A stretch of DNA of 64,000 bases from Paenibacillus sp. V4I7 (GTDB lineage Bacteria; Bacillota; Bacilli; Paenibacillales; NBRC-103111). Below the pieces are notes generated by a model. The model was given only the letters and a program-made list of their open reading frames with translations. It ran no database searches and was not told the DNA's origin. The number at the start of each line of letters is the position of its first letter. Position 1 is the first letter of the stretch. Positions 33,360 through 43,240 of the stretch are shown one piece after another. Position numbers and translations under genes: made by a program. The DNA is taken from the NCBI RefSeq assembly GCF_030817275.1, contig NZ_JAUSZD010000002.1, positions 7,724,501 to 7,788,500 on the forward strand, read 5' to 3'.

Positions 33360-34436
33360 GTGGGAAGCGTTAACAAAATTAGAGTAGGTATTATTGGAGC
33401 GGGGAATATTGGCGGGGTTCATATTCGTGAGTTTTCAAAGCTAGCCAATTTATGTGAAATTACGGCGATTACGGATGCCTATCTGCCACTCGCGGAGGCA
33501 CGTGCGCAGGAACACGGTATTCCTTACGTGCCGGCAACCCCTGAAGAACTTATACAAAGTGCGAATGTAGACGCTGTAATTATCGGTGTGCCTAATATGC
33601 ACCATGCTTCGCTTGCTGTACAAGCGATTGAAGCAGGCAAGCATGTGCTGATTGAGAAGCCAATGGGTATCAATGCGGAAGCGGCCAAACAAATTTACAA
33701 AGCCAGTCAAGCATCAGACAAAGTCGTCATGATCGGTCATCAAATGCGTTGGGAATCCGTACCCCTTCAAATCAAGGAGCAGGTGGATGCGGGTGAACTC
33801 GGCAAGATTTATACAGCGAAAACAGGTTGGTTCCGCCGCAAGGGTATTCCTGGTTGGGGCACCTGGTTTACGAAGATGGAGGAGTCAGGCGGGGGCCCGC
33901 TGATTGATATTGGCGTTCATATGTTGGATCTTGCCCTCTACTTGATGGGGAATCCGAAGCCAGTGTCGGTATCGGGCGCTACGTATGCTGAATTCGGGCC
34001 TCGTCGCAAAGGAATCGGAACTTGGGGTACACCGAACTGGAACGGTACGTACGACGTCGAAGATTTGGCCACTGCTTTGATTCGCATGGAAGATGGCAGC
34101 ACGCTGACGCTGGAAGTGAGCTGGGCCGTGCATATGGATACGGACAATACACCGTTCGTTCACCTGATGGGAACAGAAGGCGGAGCGAGCTATCGCGGAG
34201 CTAACGGTAAGCTGTTAACGGAGAAGTTTAACAAAGCGATCGAGACCGATCTGAAGAAACCGGATGATGATGAGGGTGAACGTCTGCGCCTCAGCCTTCA
34301 TTTCCTAGATTGCATTCGTGAAGGCAAACAACCGATAACATCGGCACTCTCCGGCTATACGAACAATTTAATTCTCGATGCCATTTACGAATCTTCACGA
34401 ACAGGGAACGAAGTGAAGCTGAACTGGAACGAATAA
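33360..34436 (+). CDS. Gfo/Idh/MocA family NAD(P)-dependent dehydrogenase
   Basis: A 358-residue sugar or inositol dehydrogenase. The Rossmann start VGIIGAGNIGGVHIREFSKL binds the cofactor, HVLIEKPMGINAEAA contains the catalytic-type Lys of the EKP motif, and GGGPLIDIGVHMLDLALYLM carries the D and H of the active site. Substrates in this family are cyclitols, aldoses or sugar acids. The start is a GTG after GAGGAGG. The IolE-like isomerase gene follows after 22 bases, so the two act together, in a route reminiscent of inositol-type or ketosugar catabolism. Confidence 0.9.
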   Translation: MGSVNKIRVGIIGAGNIGGVHIREFSKLANLCEITAITDAYLPLAEARAQEHGIPYVPATPEELIQSANVDAVIIGVPNMHHASLAVQAIEAGKHVLIEKPMGINAEAAKQIYKASQASDKVVMIGHQMRWESVPLQIKEQVDAGELGKIYTAKTGWFRRKGIPGWGTWFTKMEESGGGPLIDIGVHMLDLALYLMGNPKPVSVSGATYAEFGPRRKGIGTWGTPNWNGTYDVEDLATALIRMEDGSTLTLEVSWAVHMDTDNTPFVHLMGTEGGASYRGANGKLLTEKFNKAIETDLKKPDDDEGERLRLSLHFLDCIREGKQPITSALSGYTNNLILDAIYESSRTGNEVKLNWNE

Positions 34437-34458
34437 CATCACACTTGGAGGGATAAAC

Positions 34459-35295
34459 ATGCTTAGAGGATTAACGGGGGCTGGACTCGGCAAGCTTGAA
34501 AGTAATGAACAATTTATAGAGTTAGCGGCAAAATATGGCTTCGAGGCCGTCGATATCGACGCTCTTGGTTTAGTAGAGAGCTACAGTGTAGATGGGGCAC
34601 GTGAGCTGCTTCATAAACATGGCCTTGTCATTGGTTCCATCGGTCTGCCGGTTGAATGGCGAGGAACGGAAGAGACTTTCCTTGCAGGCTTGCCGAAGTT
34701 GACACAAGCAGCAGCCGCTGCTGCAGCACTTGGATGTACGAGCTGCTGCACGTACGTGTTACCTTCAACAGATTTGGGCGCTGCGCATTTCATGGCGTTA
34801 GCTACACGCAGACTGCGTACTTGTGCTCAAATCCTAGGCGCCTACGGCATCCGTCTTGGACTAGAATTCGTTGGTCCGCATCATCTGCGTACCCGCTGGA
34901 AGCATCCGTTCATCTGGACGCTGGATGAGACGCTGGATTGGATCGACGCCATTGGCGAGAGCAATGTAGGCTTATTGTTCGACGCGTATCATTGGTACAC
35001 GAACGGGCTAACGGTGACCGATATTGAGAAGCTTCGTGCCGAGCAGATTGTGCATGTCCACATCAACGACGCACCTGACGTTCCCGTGGATCAAGTACTG
35101 GATAACGGACGCTTGTATCCAGGTGAAGGCGTAATCGACTTGGCAGGCTTCCTGCAAGGGCTGCAGCGTATTGGTTATAAGGGGGCTATCTCTCAGGAAA
35201 TATTGACGGCAACGCCGCCGACAGAGTCCCCCGAGAGCTTAGTTCAACGTTCCAAAGCCGGCTTTGATAAAGTGTATGCGGCAGCTGGGATTTGA
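34459..35295 (+). CDS. IolE-like sugar phosphate isomerase/epimerase
   Basis: A 278-residue TIM-barrel protein of the AP endonuclease 2/IolE/IolI type. Metal-ligand regions are LGLEFVGPHHLRTRWKHPFI, VGLLFDAYHWYTNGL, VHVHINDAPDVPVDQVLDNG and GAISQEILTATPP, each with the expected E, D, H or E. It contains an alanine-rich helix and two Cys pairs (GCTSCCTYV). GGAGGG lies before the ATG. As the second gene of a dehydrogenase-isomerase operon, it probably epimerises or dehydrates the keto product of the first enzyme. Confidence 0.88.
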   Translation: MLRGLTGAGLGKLESNEQFIELAAKYGFEAVDIDALGLVESYSVDGARELLHKHGLVIGSIGLPVEWRGTEETFLAGLPKLTQAAAAAAALGCTSCCTYVLPSTDLGAAHFMALATRRLRTCAQILGAYGIRLGLEFVGPHHLRTRWKHPFIWTLDETLDWIDAIGESNVGLLFDAYHWYTNGLTVTDIEKLRAEQIVHVHINDAPDVPVDQVLDNGRLYPGEGVIDLAGFLQGLQRIGYKGAISQEILTATPPTESPESLVQRSKAGFDKVYAAAGI

Positions 35296-35324
35296 TTTTG
35301 TAACATAGAAGGTAATGGTTAAAT

Positions 35325-35366
35325 AAGAGGGGCTCGCCTTGAGTAGGCTGGCCCTCTTTCTTTTTT
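35325..35366 (+). terminator. Terminator of the dehydrogenase-isomerase operon
   Basis: AAGAGGG and CCCTCTT close an imperfect hairpin followed by TTTCTTTTTT. Confidence 0.75.
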
Positions 35367-35384
35367 ATAGCATAGGAGGGCAGC

Positions 35385-37175
35385 ATGGGAAATATCGCGC
35401 TAATCACAAACAATATTCAAATAAAGAAGAAGCTGATCCTATCTTATTTATTAGTCGTCTTTGTTCCTGTCTTAACGGTAGGGCTTCTGTTGACGGAATC
35501 TTTGAAGGACATGGCAATCGAACATGCCGTGCAGCAGTCTATCAACAATGTTGAGAAAATAAAAAAACAAGTGGAGGAGACACTCAAAATACTGACGGAC
35601 ATTTCTAATAAAGTCTACTTCGATAAACAATTAAAAGCTTTAGTAAGTAAAGAATATGAATCGAACCTTGAAGTATTTCGTGCGTATTCCGAGTATACCG
35701 ATCTAACCGACTACATGCTTTTATACAAAGAGATTTCCGGAATCCGATTCTACACAATGAATGCAACCTTGCTTGAAAATTGGTCTATTTTTCACTTGAG
35801 TACGAGCATGCTTAAAGAACCTTGGTATATGGATGCCATTGAAAACCGCGGCAAAATTGGTTGGTACTATATACCTGATCAAACGAAGCAAGGGCTAAAT
35901 TATGTAAGTCTTGTAAGGCCTATTTATTATAGCAATATGACCCTCTGCGGTATGTTGGTAATTACTATCAACCCGCAGAACTTGCACGCGACTATTAATC
36001 AAGAACCTTTCGAGACCATGATTCTTTCTGATCAAGATGAGGTTCTTGCCGCGAAAGACCAAACCCTTGTCGGCAGCTCGCTTAAGCAGCTCCAGCTAGT
36101 CGATTCTTTTGGCAGCCAAGCGATTAAAGTTGAGGATTCGAACTACCAAGGTAAACAAGTGAAAATCATTAATCAATCAATATTCCCAGAAAATAGTAAT
36201 AATAGCCTTCGTATTATTAGTGTGATTCCATTAGAAACCATATTAAAGGAGTCTCAACACATTAGTTACATCGCGTATTGGATCATATTTAGCAGTCTGC
36301 TGTTATCCATATTTTTTATTCTCTTTTTTTCAAGTGCTATGACGAAGCGGATTGGTGTTTTGATCCGAGATATTCGAATGGTAGCCAGGGGGGATTTAAC
36401 ACATAGCTCGGTTGTTCAAGGCAAGGATGAGATCGGACAGCTCTCGCATCATTTTAATCATATGGTAACCAGCATTGATGATCTCATGAAACGGGTCGAG
36501 GAAGCTCAGCGAGAGCAGCATGCGCTTGAGCTCAAGCAAAGGGAGATTAAATTTAAAATGCTTGTTAACCAAGTGAATCCACATTTTCTGTTTAATGTAC
36601 TAGAGACGATTCGAATGAAAGCCGTTTGTCAGGAGGAAGAGGAAATTGCCTACTCTGTTAAGGCGCTTGGAAAGCTTCTTCGTCATAATCTGGAAATTGG
36701 GCATGAAGCCGTTTCACTGTTATCCGAGATTGAAATGATACACATCTATTTAGAAATTCAGAAATTCCGATTTGGCGATAAGCTCAATTATGAATTGCCT
36801 AATCAGACGGAAGCTGGGGGAATTATGATACTTCCCATGCTTTTACAGCCTATTGTAGAGAATGCCATTATTCATGGTATCGAAAATAAGATCGGAAAAG
36901 GGACAGTAAGCGTCCAAATCCAATATGAGGGTTCTACGATTAAACTTAGTGTAAGCGATAACGGGATTGGCATAGAGGCGGATAAATGCAAGGAGATTAT
37001 GGCTACCCTCCATAATCCAGAGGATGAACAAGGTCAGCGGATTGGTTTGCGCAACGTTCATCAGAGGATCAAACACTACTATGGGGCTGAATATGGATTA
37101 GATCTAAGCAGCCACCCCAAATTAGGAACGAGGATCAGTATCATCATACCTATTGGAGGGAAAGAAGATGTATAA
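35385..37175 (+). CDS. YesM-type sensor histidine kinase
   Basis: A 596-residue membrane kinase with an N-terminal helix (about 12-33), an extracellular dCache-like region to about 295, a second helix near 298-318, then HAMP. The His_kinase domain has LVNQVNPHFLFNVLETIRMK (His near 400), and HATPase has LLQPIVENAIIHGIENKIGK, DNGIGI and RIGLRNVHQRIKHYYG. This family senses extracellular carbohydrates or polysaccharide fragments. The downstream regulator gene overlaps its end by 8 bases. AGGAGGG lies before the ATG. The pair likely controls the transporter operon at 38865. Confidence 0.93.
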   Translation: MGNIALITNNIQIKKKLILSYLLVVFVPVLTVGLLLTESLKDMAIEHAVQQSINNVEKIKKQVEETLKILTDISNKVYFDKQLKALVSKEYESNLEVFRAYSEYTDLTDYMLLYKEISGIRFYTMNATLLENWSIFHLSTSMLKEPWYMDAIENRGKIGWYYIPDQTKQGLNYVSLVRPIYYSNMTLCGMLVITINPQNLHATINQEPFETMILSDQDEVLAAKDQTLVGSSLKQLQLVDSFGSQAIKVEDSNYQGKQVKIINQSIFPENSNNSLRIISVIPLETILKESQHISYIAYWIIFSSLLLSIFFILFFSSAMTKRIGVLIRDIRMVARGDLTHSSVVQGKDEIGQLSHHFNHMVTSIDDLMKRVEEAQREQHALELKQREIKFKMLVNQVNPHFLFNVLETIRMKAVCQEEEEIAYSVKALGKLLRHNLEIGHEAVSLLSEIEMIHIYLEIQKFRFGDKLNYELPNQTEAGGIMILPMLLQPIVENAIIHGIENKIGKGTVSVQIQYEGSTIKLSVSDNGIGIEADKCKEIMATLHNPEDEQGQRIGLRNVHQRIKHYYGAEYGLDLSSHPKLGTRISIIIPIGGKEDV

Positions 37176-38718
37176 ACTAATCATAATTGATGATGAACCC
37201 ATGATTCGTCAAGGATTGAGGAAAATTATTGACTGGAAGTCCTTCGATATTGAGATTTGCGGTGAAGCGGATAACGGCTTGGAGGGACTTCAGCTGTGTA
37301 AGGATATCAATCCTGATGTGGTGATCGTTGATATTAGAATGCCCGGTATGGACGGATTACGGCTTATCGAAGAGGCCAGGCTGCATGGACTACAGAGTGA
37401 TTTCATCATTTTAAGTGGTTACTCCGAATTTTCCTACGCACAAAAAGCTACTGAATATGGTGTCCGTTGTTATTTACTGAAACCGATTGAGGAGACAGAG
37501 CTGCTTACTCGCATAAATGATTTATGTGAGATATGGAAAAAGCGGACCAGAGAACAGGAGCAGCTGCAATCTTCTACACAACTTATTATTCAACATAAGC
37601 TTCAACACTTGCTGTTCCGGGAGAGCGTTTCTGATGGAAATGATGAAGAACACACTCTTTTATCGTCGCATCTCGGGCTTCCGTGGAACACCTACCAAAT
37701 GATTTTGATCGAATCGGAGCTCCAACAATGGGAGCCTGAGGGTATGACATACCTATCTGAGCATTTAAACAGACATATGATCAAACACCATAGAGGTGTC
37801 GTTTTTCCCATTGGAAAGTACATGGGGATATTGTGCGAGGAAATAGATCCTTATTTGGAGCTTGATCTTTATTTATCTGAGGCTCAAGAGGCAATGGACT
37901 TGGAGCTAGTTGTTGCCATTGGGCCAAACGTGAACCACTTTAACCAGATAGGTAAGTCATATCAATATGCCTACGAATGGATGAAGAAGAAATTCCTTTC
38001 TGAGAGAAAGGGCAGCATTCTTACCCCTCTTCCTGTTCAGGTTCCTGTTATAACCATCGATCTCTCAGCTTTTTCAATTGGGAGTTTTGCCGATCATACC
38101 TCAAAAGCGATTGTTGCGGGTAATCAAGACCTGCTATTGGATATATTGACGGATGCTGAATCCGCAATGCTGCAGCTTGGATGGTATGAAAAACAAATCA
38201 AAGCCAGCTATATCTCCATGTACGTAGAATTGATAAAGCTCCTAACCGACATAGAGGAACGGATGAAAGCCCATTTGCCTACGTTAAATGAGATCGTTAA
38301 GGCTATTGATAATCAGAGAACTATGCAAGATTTACGAGCCTTAGTCGAAAAGGAGCTGCTTGGCATTTGCGAGCATTGGGCTAAAGAAAAAAGAAATAAC
38401 AACTTCAATAGTATTCTCGATTATATCTCTACGCAATATTGCTCGGAGATCAACTTAGAAATGTTGGCGAAATTATTTCATTACAACAGCTCTTATTTAG
38501 GCAAATTGTTTAAAAGTCAGACAGGTGAATCGTTCAATACCTACTTGGATCGGATTCGAATGGATAAAGCCAAGCAGCTACTAATTGATGACTATAGAGT
38601 GTATGAAGTAGCTGAAATGGTAGGCTATGCGAATGTCGATTACTTTCACTTGAAATTTAAGAAAGCGATTGGAGAATCACCGACGATGTACCGGGAAAAA
38701 TGGAAAACAAAAACGTGA
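37168..38718 (+). CDS. YesN-type response regulator (receiver plus AraC DNA-binding domain)
   Basis: A 516-residue regulator. Receiver: acidic pair in IIIDDEPMIRQG, phospho-acceptor D55 in VIVDIRMPGMDGL, Lys in CYLLKPIEE. A long central helical region follows, and the last 100 residues are an AraC-type domain with INLEMLAKLFHYNSSYLGKL, FKSQTGESFNTYLDRIRMDK and EVAEMVGYANVDYFHLKFKK. The ATG at 37168 follows TTGGAGGG at 7 bases; a TTG five codons upstream is less likely. It overlaps the YesM-type gene and probably activates the transporter operon downstream. Confidence 0.93.
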   Translation: MYKLIIIDDEPMIRQGLRKIIDWKSFDIEICGEADNGLEGLQLCKDINPDVVIVDIRMPGMDGLRLIEEARLHGLQSDFIILSGYSEFSYAQKATEYGVRCYLLKPIEETELLTRINDLCEIWKKRTREQEQLQSSTQLIIQHKLQHLLFRESVSDGNDEEHTLLSSHLGLPWNTYQMILIESELQQWEPEGMTYLSEHLNRHMIKHHRGVVFPIGKYMGILCEEIDPYLELDLYLSEAQEAMDLELVVAIGPNVNHFNQIGKSYQYAYEWMKKKFLSERKGSILTPLPVQVPVITIDLSAFSIGSFADHTSKAIVAGNQDLLLDILTDAESAMLQLGWYEKQIKASYISMYVELIKLLTDIEERMKAHLPTLNEIVKAIDNQRTMQDLRALVEKELLGICEHWAKEKRNNNFNSILDYISTQYCSEINLEMLAKLFHYNSSYLGKLFKSQTGESFNTYLDRIRMDKAKQLLIDDYRVYEVAEMVGYANVDYFHLKFKKAIGESPTMYREKWKTKT

Positions 38719-38794
38719 ACCTGTGTGAAGATAACGCGTTGAATTTCCATTCAATATCTAATTATCAAATGATTCATATCTAGTTTTTCGGGTG

Positions 38795-38821
38795 TTGCAA
38801 GCGCTTTATTCCCGTTATATT
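38795..38821 (+). promoter_or_regulatory. cre-like site overlapping a possible promoter
   Basis: TTGCAAGCGCTTTA (38795-38808) matches the cre consensus bound by CcpA (WTGNAANCGNWNNCW type) with a central CG and dyad symmetry. A possible -10 box TATATT follows at 38816-38821; the site covers the position of the -35 box. Binding there would repress the transporter operon in the presence of preferred sugars. Confidence 0.65.
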
Positions 38822-38864
38822 TGTAGATGTAAGTACGAATATATGACTAAAGGAGCGCATTTAG

Positions 38865-39821
38865 ATGGAAACCAGGAGTCAACCTCATATCGCTGCTTCA
38901 ATTGGAAGGAAGAAATCAAAGTGGAACACCATCATTGAACAGCGGTATCTATTTCTCATGTCGCTGCCGTTTGTCATTTGGCTTTTCATTTTCAATTACG
39001 TTCCTATTTGGGGATGGACGATGGCCTTTCAGAAGTACAAACCTGGTAAATCGTTCAGCGAGCAAACCTGGGTTGGATTCGATAACTTTGTGCAGCTTTT
39101 TCAAGAGCCGCACTTCTACCTGGTCCTGCGGAATACGCTTGCTATGAGTTCTATGAGTTTGGTCGTAGGATATACGGTTCCCATTGTGTTCGCTATTTTA
39201 CTTAATGAAATTCGTCTAATGGCGTTTAAGCGAACGATGCAAACGATCTCCTATTTACCGCATTTTGTATCATGGGTCGTTGTGGCTGGCATCGTAACGA
39301 AGATGTTATCAACAGACGGCGGTATCGTTAACGAAATTTTGGTTGGTCTTCATATTATCGATAAACCGATTCAGTTTATGGCGCAAGGACATATGTTCTG
39401 GGGCATAGTCACGTTGTCTGATCTCTGGAAAGAGATGGGGTGGAATTCAATTATATATTTAGCTGCAATAGCAGGCATTGATCCGGAGCAATATGAAGCC
39501 GCCAAGGTAGACGGAGCTGGGAGATTTCGACGTATGTGGCACATTACGCTCCCTGGGATTCGTCCTACCATTATGGTCATGATGGTACTCTCTATCGGGT
39601 GGTTAACCAGCATCGGTTTTGAGAAGCAATATTTGCTCGGTAACGCTATTGTACAAGATTACGCAGAAGTTCTTGATCTTTATGTACTGAACTACGGAAT
39701 AAAGCTTGCGCGCTTTTCATTCGGTACAGCCGTGGGGATTGTCAATACTATCGTCGCGATTACACTGCTTCTGACGTCTAATTGGTTATTCAAGCGTTGG
39801 ACAAAAGAAAGCGTTATATAG
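38865..39821 (+). CDS. Sugar ABC transporter permease, LplB family
   Basis: A 318-residue membrane permease with six helices. The N-terminal part has LFLMSLPFVIWLFIFNYVPI and GWTMAFQKYKP; the EAA loop reads YEAAKVDGAGRFRRMWHITL PGI. This is the MalF-like half of a CUT1 oligosaccharide importer as in LplB/YteP. It pairs with the next gene (YtcP-like) and with the lipoprotein at 40824. No ATP-binding gene is present; a shared MsmX-type ATPase is the usual solution. AGGAGCG precedes the ATG. Confidence 0.92.
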   Translation: METRSQPHIAASIGRKKSKWNTIIEQRYLFLMSLPFVIWLFIFNYVPIWGWTMAFQKYKPGKSFSEQTWVGFDNFVQLFQEPHFYLVLRNTLAMSSMSLVVGYTVPIVFAILLNEIRLMAFKRTMQTISYLPHFVSWVVVAGIVTKMLSTDGGIVNEILVGLHIIDKPIQFMAQGHMFWGIVTLSDLWKEMGWNSIIYLAAIAGIDPEQYEAAKVDGAGRFRRMWHITLPGIRPTIMVMMVLSIGWLTSIGFEKQYLLGNAIVQDYAEVLDLYVLNYGIKLARFSFGTAVGIVNTIVAITLLLTSNWLFKRWTKESVI

Positions 39822-39833
39822 GAGGCGATAGCT

Positions 39834-40736
39834 TTGAAGGTTGGAACAGGAAATAAATTAGGGGATGTCACTTTCGAACTATGCTTGTATGTATCTATGG
39901 TTATGGTCGGTATCGTAACGATCTATCCCTTTTGGAACATTCTTGCGATCTCTTTCAATGAAGCGATGGATAGTGTTCGAGGTGGCATTTATCTTTGGCC
40001 TCGCGTATTCACATGGGAAAACTACAAGCAGATATTTATGTACAACAATCTGATTGTTGCTTTCCAGAATTCCGTGCTTCGCACAGTTATAGGAACCGTA
40101 CTTGGTGTATTTAGCTCAGCGATGGTTGCTTACGTTTTAAGTCGTAAAGATTTTATTGCCAGAAAGCAAATGTCCTTGATCTTTGTACTTACCTTGTATT
40201 TCTCTGGGGGCATAATTCCTGTTTACATGTTAATGAGAGATCTGCATTTAATGAATTCGTTCTGGGTTTATATCTTACCGGGACTTGTCAGTGCATGGAA
40301 TATATTCATCATCCGTTCTTTCATGGACGGGCTGCCGATCAGTTTACAGGAATCGGCAAAGCTAGAAGGTGCGAACGACATGACGATCTTTTTCAAAATC
40401 ATATTACCGCTTTGCAAACCTGTACTCGCGACCATAGCTTTATTTATCGCTGTTGGACAGTGGAATTCATGGTTCGATACATTCTTGTACAATAGTAACT
40501 CCGAGCACTTATCTACATTGCAATATGAATTAATGAAAATATTGGCGAACACGACAGCAGGTTCCAACAACGCTGATCTTGCACGAAGCTCAAATCCAGG
40601 GATCTCCGCTCAGGTATCACCGGAATCTATACGGGCTTCTATTACAATAGTCGCTACGCTGCCAATTTTGATTGTCTATCCGTTTCTCCAAAAATACTTT
40701 GTCAAAGGGTTAACTTTGGGGGCCGTTAAGGCGTGA
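39834..40736 (+). CDS. Sugar ABC transporter permease, YtcP/LplC family
   Basis: A 300-residue MalG-like permease with six helices. TIYPFWNILAISFNEAMDSV, MIRDLHLMNSFWVYILPGL and the EAA loop QESAKLEGANDMTIFFKIIL PLCKP are typical. It ends with the family signature ILIVYPFLQKYFVKGLTLGAVK. The start is a TTG 9 bases after TAGGAGG. It starts 12 bases after the partner permease gene, so both are made from one transcript. Confidence 0.92.
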   Translation: MKVGTGNKLGDVTFELCLYVSMVMVGIVTIYPFWNILAISFNEAMDSVRGGIYLWPRVFTWENYKQIFMYNNLIVAFQNSVLRTVIGTVLGVFSSAMVAYVLSRKDFIARKQMSLIFVLTLYFSGGIIPVYMLMRDLHLMNSFWVYILPGLVSAWNIFIIRSFMDGLPISLQESAKLEGANDMTIFFKIILPLCKPVLATIALFIAVGQWNSWFDTFLYNSNSEHLSTLQYELMKILANTTAGSNNADLARSSNPGISAQVSPESIRASITIVATLPILIVYPFLQKYFVKGLTLGAVKA

Positions 40737-40823
40737 GCTAGGTGTCATATAAGATTTATTCCATTCGGTATGAACAGGTCATCGATCTGTTACTACATAG
40801 GTACCAAATAAGGAGGGCTAATA

Positions 40824-42506
40824 ATGAAGAAGAGCAGAAAAATGATGGCGTTAACTTTGGTTGCTGCATTGACTTTGACAGGCTGTAGTATGATGAGTGA
40901 AAATTCAAAAGACACAGAGACAGTGGCGAATTCGGCCGCCAAAGATGACAAGTCTCCAATCACAATAACCATGTTTAGTGCAGATCAAAACACGAACTAT
41001 GAGAACATGCAAAGCCCGGTCGGCAAAAGGATTACAGAATTAACCGGCGTTACCCTCAAAATCGATTATCCGGTTGGGGATCCGAAACAAAAGGTAGCCC
41101 TAATGTCGGCAAGCGGGGAATATCCTGATCTGATTTTTGCGAAAAATGATTCAAATATTATCGCAGATGCTGGCGGGTTCGTTGATCTTGCTCCGCTGAT
41201 TGATAAATATGGCCCCAATCTCAAAAAACTGTATGGCGATTACTTGAAGCGATTGAAGTGGAGTAAGGATGATAAAGCCATTTACTATCTAGGTACATTC
41301 GGTGTCAACGAACAGCAATGGGAGCCTAAAGATGGTTTTCAACTGCAGCATCAGGTTGTCAAAGAACTTGGTTATCCTAAACTAAAAACGCTGAACGATT
41401 ATGAGAATGCCATTAAAGCCTTTAAAGAAAAACACCCTACAATTGATGGGAAACCGACGTTAGGACTATCGTTACTCGCTGATGATTGGCGGATAGCCCA
41501 ATCGGTTACGAATCCAGCCGTATTCGCAACCGGAGGTTCTGACGACGGGGAATGGTACATCGATGAGAAAACACAAAAACCGGTGCTCCATTTAACGCGC
41601 CCTGAAGAAAAAGAATACTTCAAATGGCTCAATCACATGAATGATATTGGTCTTTTGGATCCAGAAAGCTTTGTTCAGAAATACGATCAATATAAAGCGA
41701 AAATTGCTTCCGGTCGTGTGCTCGCTATAATCGATTCCAAATGGCAGTATTCAGAGGCAGAACAATCTTTGAAGCAAGCAGGAAAAAGTGAACTTACGTA
41801 TGGCATGTATCCCATTACATTAAATGAAAGCTTTAAGAACAAAAACTTCCAAAGTGCAGGTTACTCAGCGGGTTGGGGTGTTGCCATTTCCAAATCTGCT
41901 AAAGATCCGGTGCGTATTATCAAATTCTTGGATTGGTTAGCTTCTGATGAAGCTCAAATTTTAAACAACTGGGGAATTGAAGGAGTTAACTACAAAATCG
42001 AGAATGGCAAACGAGTCATTCCGAAGGAAGAAATGGATCAACGTGTGAAGGACCCTCAATATGGGAAGAAAACGGGAATTGGCGTATATGGATATCCATT
42101 CTCGCAGCACGGGGATGGTGTGAAGGATCCTTCTGGCCAAACGTATACGATTAAAAGTGAGCAGCAAATTATTGACGGTTATACAACGGTAGAGAAAGAG
42201 GTCCTTGCCAAGTACAATGCGAAGATGTGGCAGGATCTTTACCCTAAAGCTTCTGAATTCCCAAGTAAACCTTGGGGGGCTGCTTGGCAAATCAATATTC
42301 CTCAAGACACTGATGGTGCAATTATCTTCCAAAAAGCTTTGGAGCTGTCTAGAAAGCGAATTCCGGAACTCATTATGGCGAGTCCGAAAAAGTTCGACGA
42401 GTTATGGGAATCGTTCCAAAAAGAACTGGAGCAAGCAGGGGTGAAGAAATTGGAAACGCAATTTGATGCTCTCCTCAAAGAGCGTATTAAGATGTGGAAC
42501 GAATAG
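40824..42506 (+). CDS. Extracellular solute-binding lipoprotein (LplA/YtcQ-like)
   Basis: A 560-residue CUT1 binding protein. The lipoprotein signal ends in LTLTGC (Cys21), followed by a low-complexity linker. The mature protein has ITMFSADQNTNYENMQSPVG, GEYPDLIFAKNDSNIIADAG and GWGVAISKSAKDPVRIIKFL. It captures an oligosaccharide outside the membrane for the two permeases upstream. A strong AAGGAGGG site, better than those of the permeases, fits high expression. A terminator-like hairpin follows it. Confidence 0.92.
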   Translation: MKKSRKMMALTLVAALTLTGCSMMSENSKDTETVANSAAKDDKSPITITMFSADQNTNYENMQSPVGKRITELTGVTLKIDYPVGDPKQKVALMSASGEYPDLIFAKNDSNIIADAGGFVDLAPLIDKYGPNLKKLYGDYLKRLKWSKDDKAIYYLGTFGVNEQQWEPKDGFQLQHQVVKELGYPKLKTLNDYENAIKAFKEKHPTIDGKPTLGLSLLADDWRIAQSVTNPAVFATGGSDDGEWYIDEKTQKPVLHLTRPEEKEYFKWLNHMNDIGLLDPESFVQKYDQYKAKIASGRVLAIIDSKWQYSEAEQSLKQAGKSELTYGMYPITLNESFKNKNFQSAGYSAGWGVAISKSAKDPVRIIKFLDWLASDEAQILNNWGIEGVNYKIENGKRVIPKEEMDQRVKDPQYGKKTGIGVYGYPFSQHGDGVKDPSGQTYTIKSEQQIIDGYTTVEKEVLAKYNAKMWQDLYPKASEFPSKPWGAAWQINIPQDTDGAIIFQKALELSRKRIPELIMASPKKFDELWESFQKELEQAGVKKLETQFDALLKERIKMWNE

Positions 42507-42528
42507 CTTGTAGTTATAGGATGAACGG

Positions 42529-42575
42529 AGGAGGCTGTCGCTATTGTCAAATAGACGACAGTCTTCTTATTTTGC
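42529..42575 (+). terminator. Terminator-like hairpin after the binding-protein gene
   Basis: GGAGGCTGTCG pairs with CGACAGTCTTC (G-U allowed), followed by TTATTTTG. Confidence 0.65.
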
Positions 42576-42732
42576 AACAAAAAAGCGGACCAAATGGAGC
42601 CCATTTTCCATTCGACAAAGGTTCCTAAAATCCACCCCTATGGAATGACAACCTTTTTATCCATTTTCTTATAGTATTTTCTTGTCCATAGACACAACAC
42701 ATCATGATTTTAAAGGAGATATCAAAGGGGAA

Positions 42733-43215
42733 ATGGAACAAGAAGACTATATCGCAGAGGCAACCTTCCGTGCTAACATTTCATACCTCATTCAAGCTCA
42801 AACGAAAAAGCAAGCCTTAGAACAGGTGGCATACGAATTAGACAAAACCAACATCCAGCTTAGTGAAATTACGCTAGAAAATGAATTAGGGGAATCCAAC
42901 GTTTTTACGGTTCGAGAAATTGAAAAAATGGATTGGTATGATGTGGATCATACAGAGTGCTGTAACCAATTTAGGGTATTTGGGTGTATGCAGCTGCTTA
43001 TTATCCTACGGAAACAGAGTGACACTATGAAAGATGTCGAACAAGTAACCTACCATATGTCTCAGTCACTTGTATACGGTAAACCAGTTTTGACGATATC
43101 AGAAGGCTATAAGCACATATTTTTAACCGTTTCACAACATAAAATGGAGTGGAAAACCAAGCTTCAGGAGACAGAAACGGAAACGGAAACAGTGCTTTTG
43201 AGTAAACTTGCCTAA
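42733..43215 (+). CDS. Protein of unknown function
   Basis: A soluble protein of 161 residues from the ATG at 42733; the frame is open 51 bases further upstream to a TTG, but without a better ribosome site. The N-terminal part, YIAEATFRANISYLIQAQTK followed by KQALEQVAYELDKTNIQLSE, looks like a small alpha/beta domain; DHTECCNQFRV has a Cys pair. The C-terminus carries a short ETETETETV repeat. I do not recognise the family. It lies just ahead of a second unknown gene with a 25-base gap, and the two are probably co-transcribed. Confidence 0.65.
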   Translation: MEQEDYIAEATFRANISYLIQAQTKKQALEQVAYELDKTNIQLSEITLENELGESNVFTVREIEKMDWYDVDHTECCNQFRVFGCMQLLIILRKQSDTMKDVEQVTYHMSQSLVYGKPVLTISEGYKHIFLTVSQHKMEWKTKLQETETETETVLLSKLA

Positions 43216-43240
43216 AAAAAATGAAAGAGAGGATACGATC

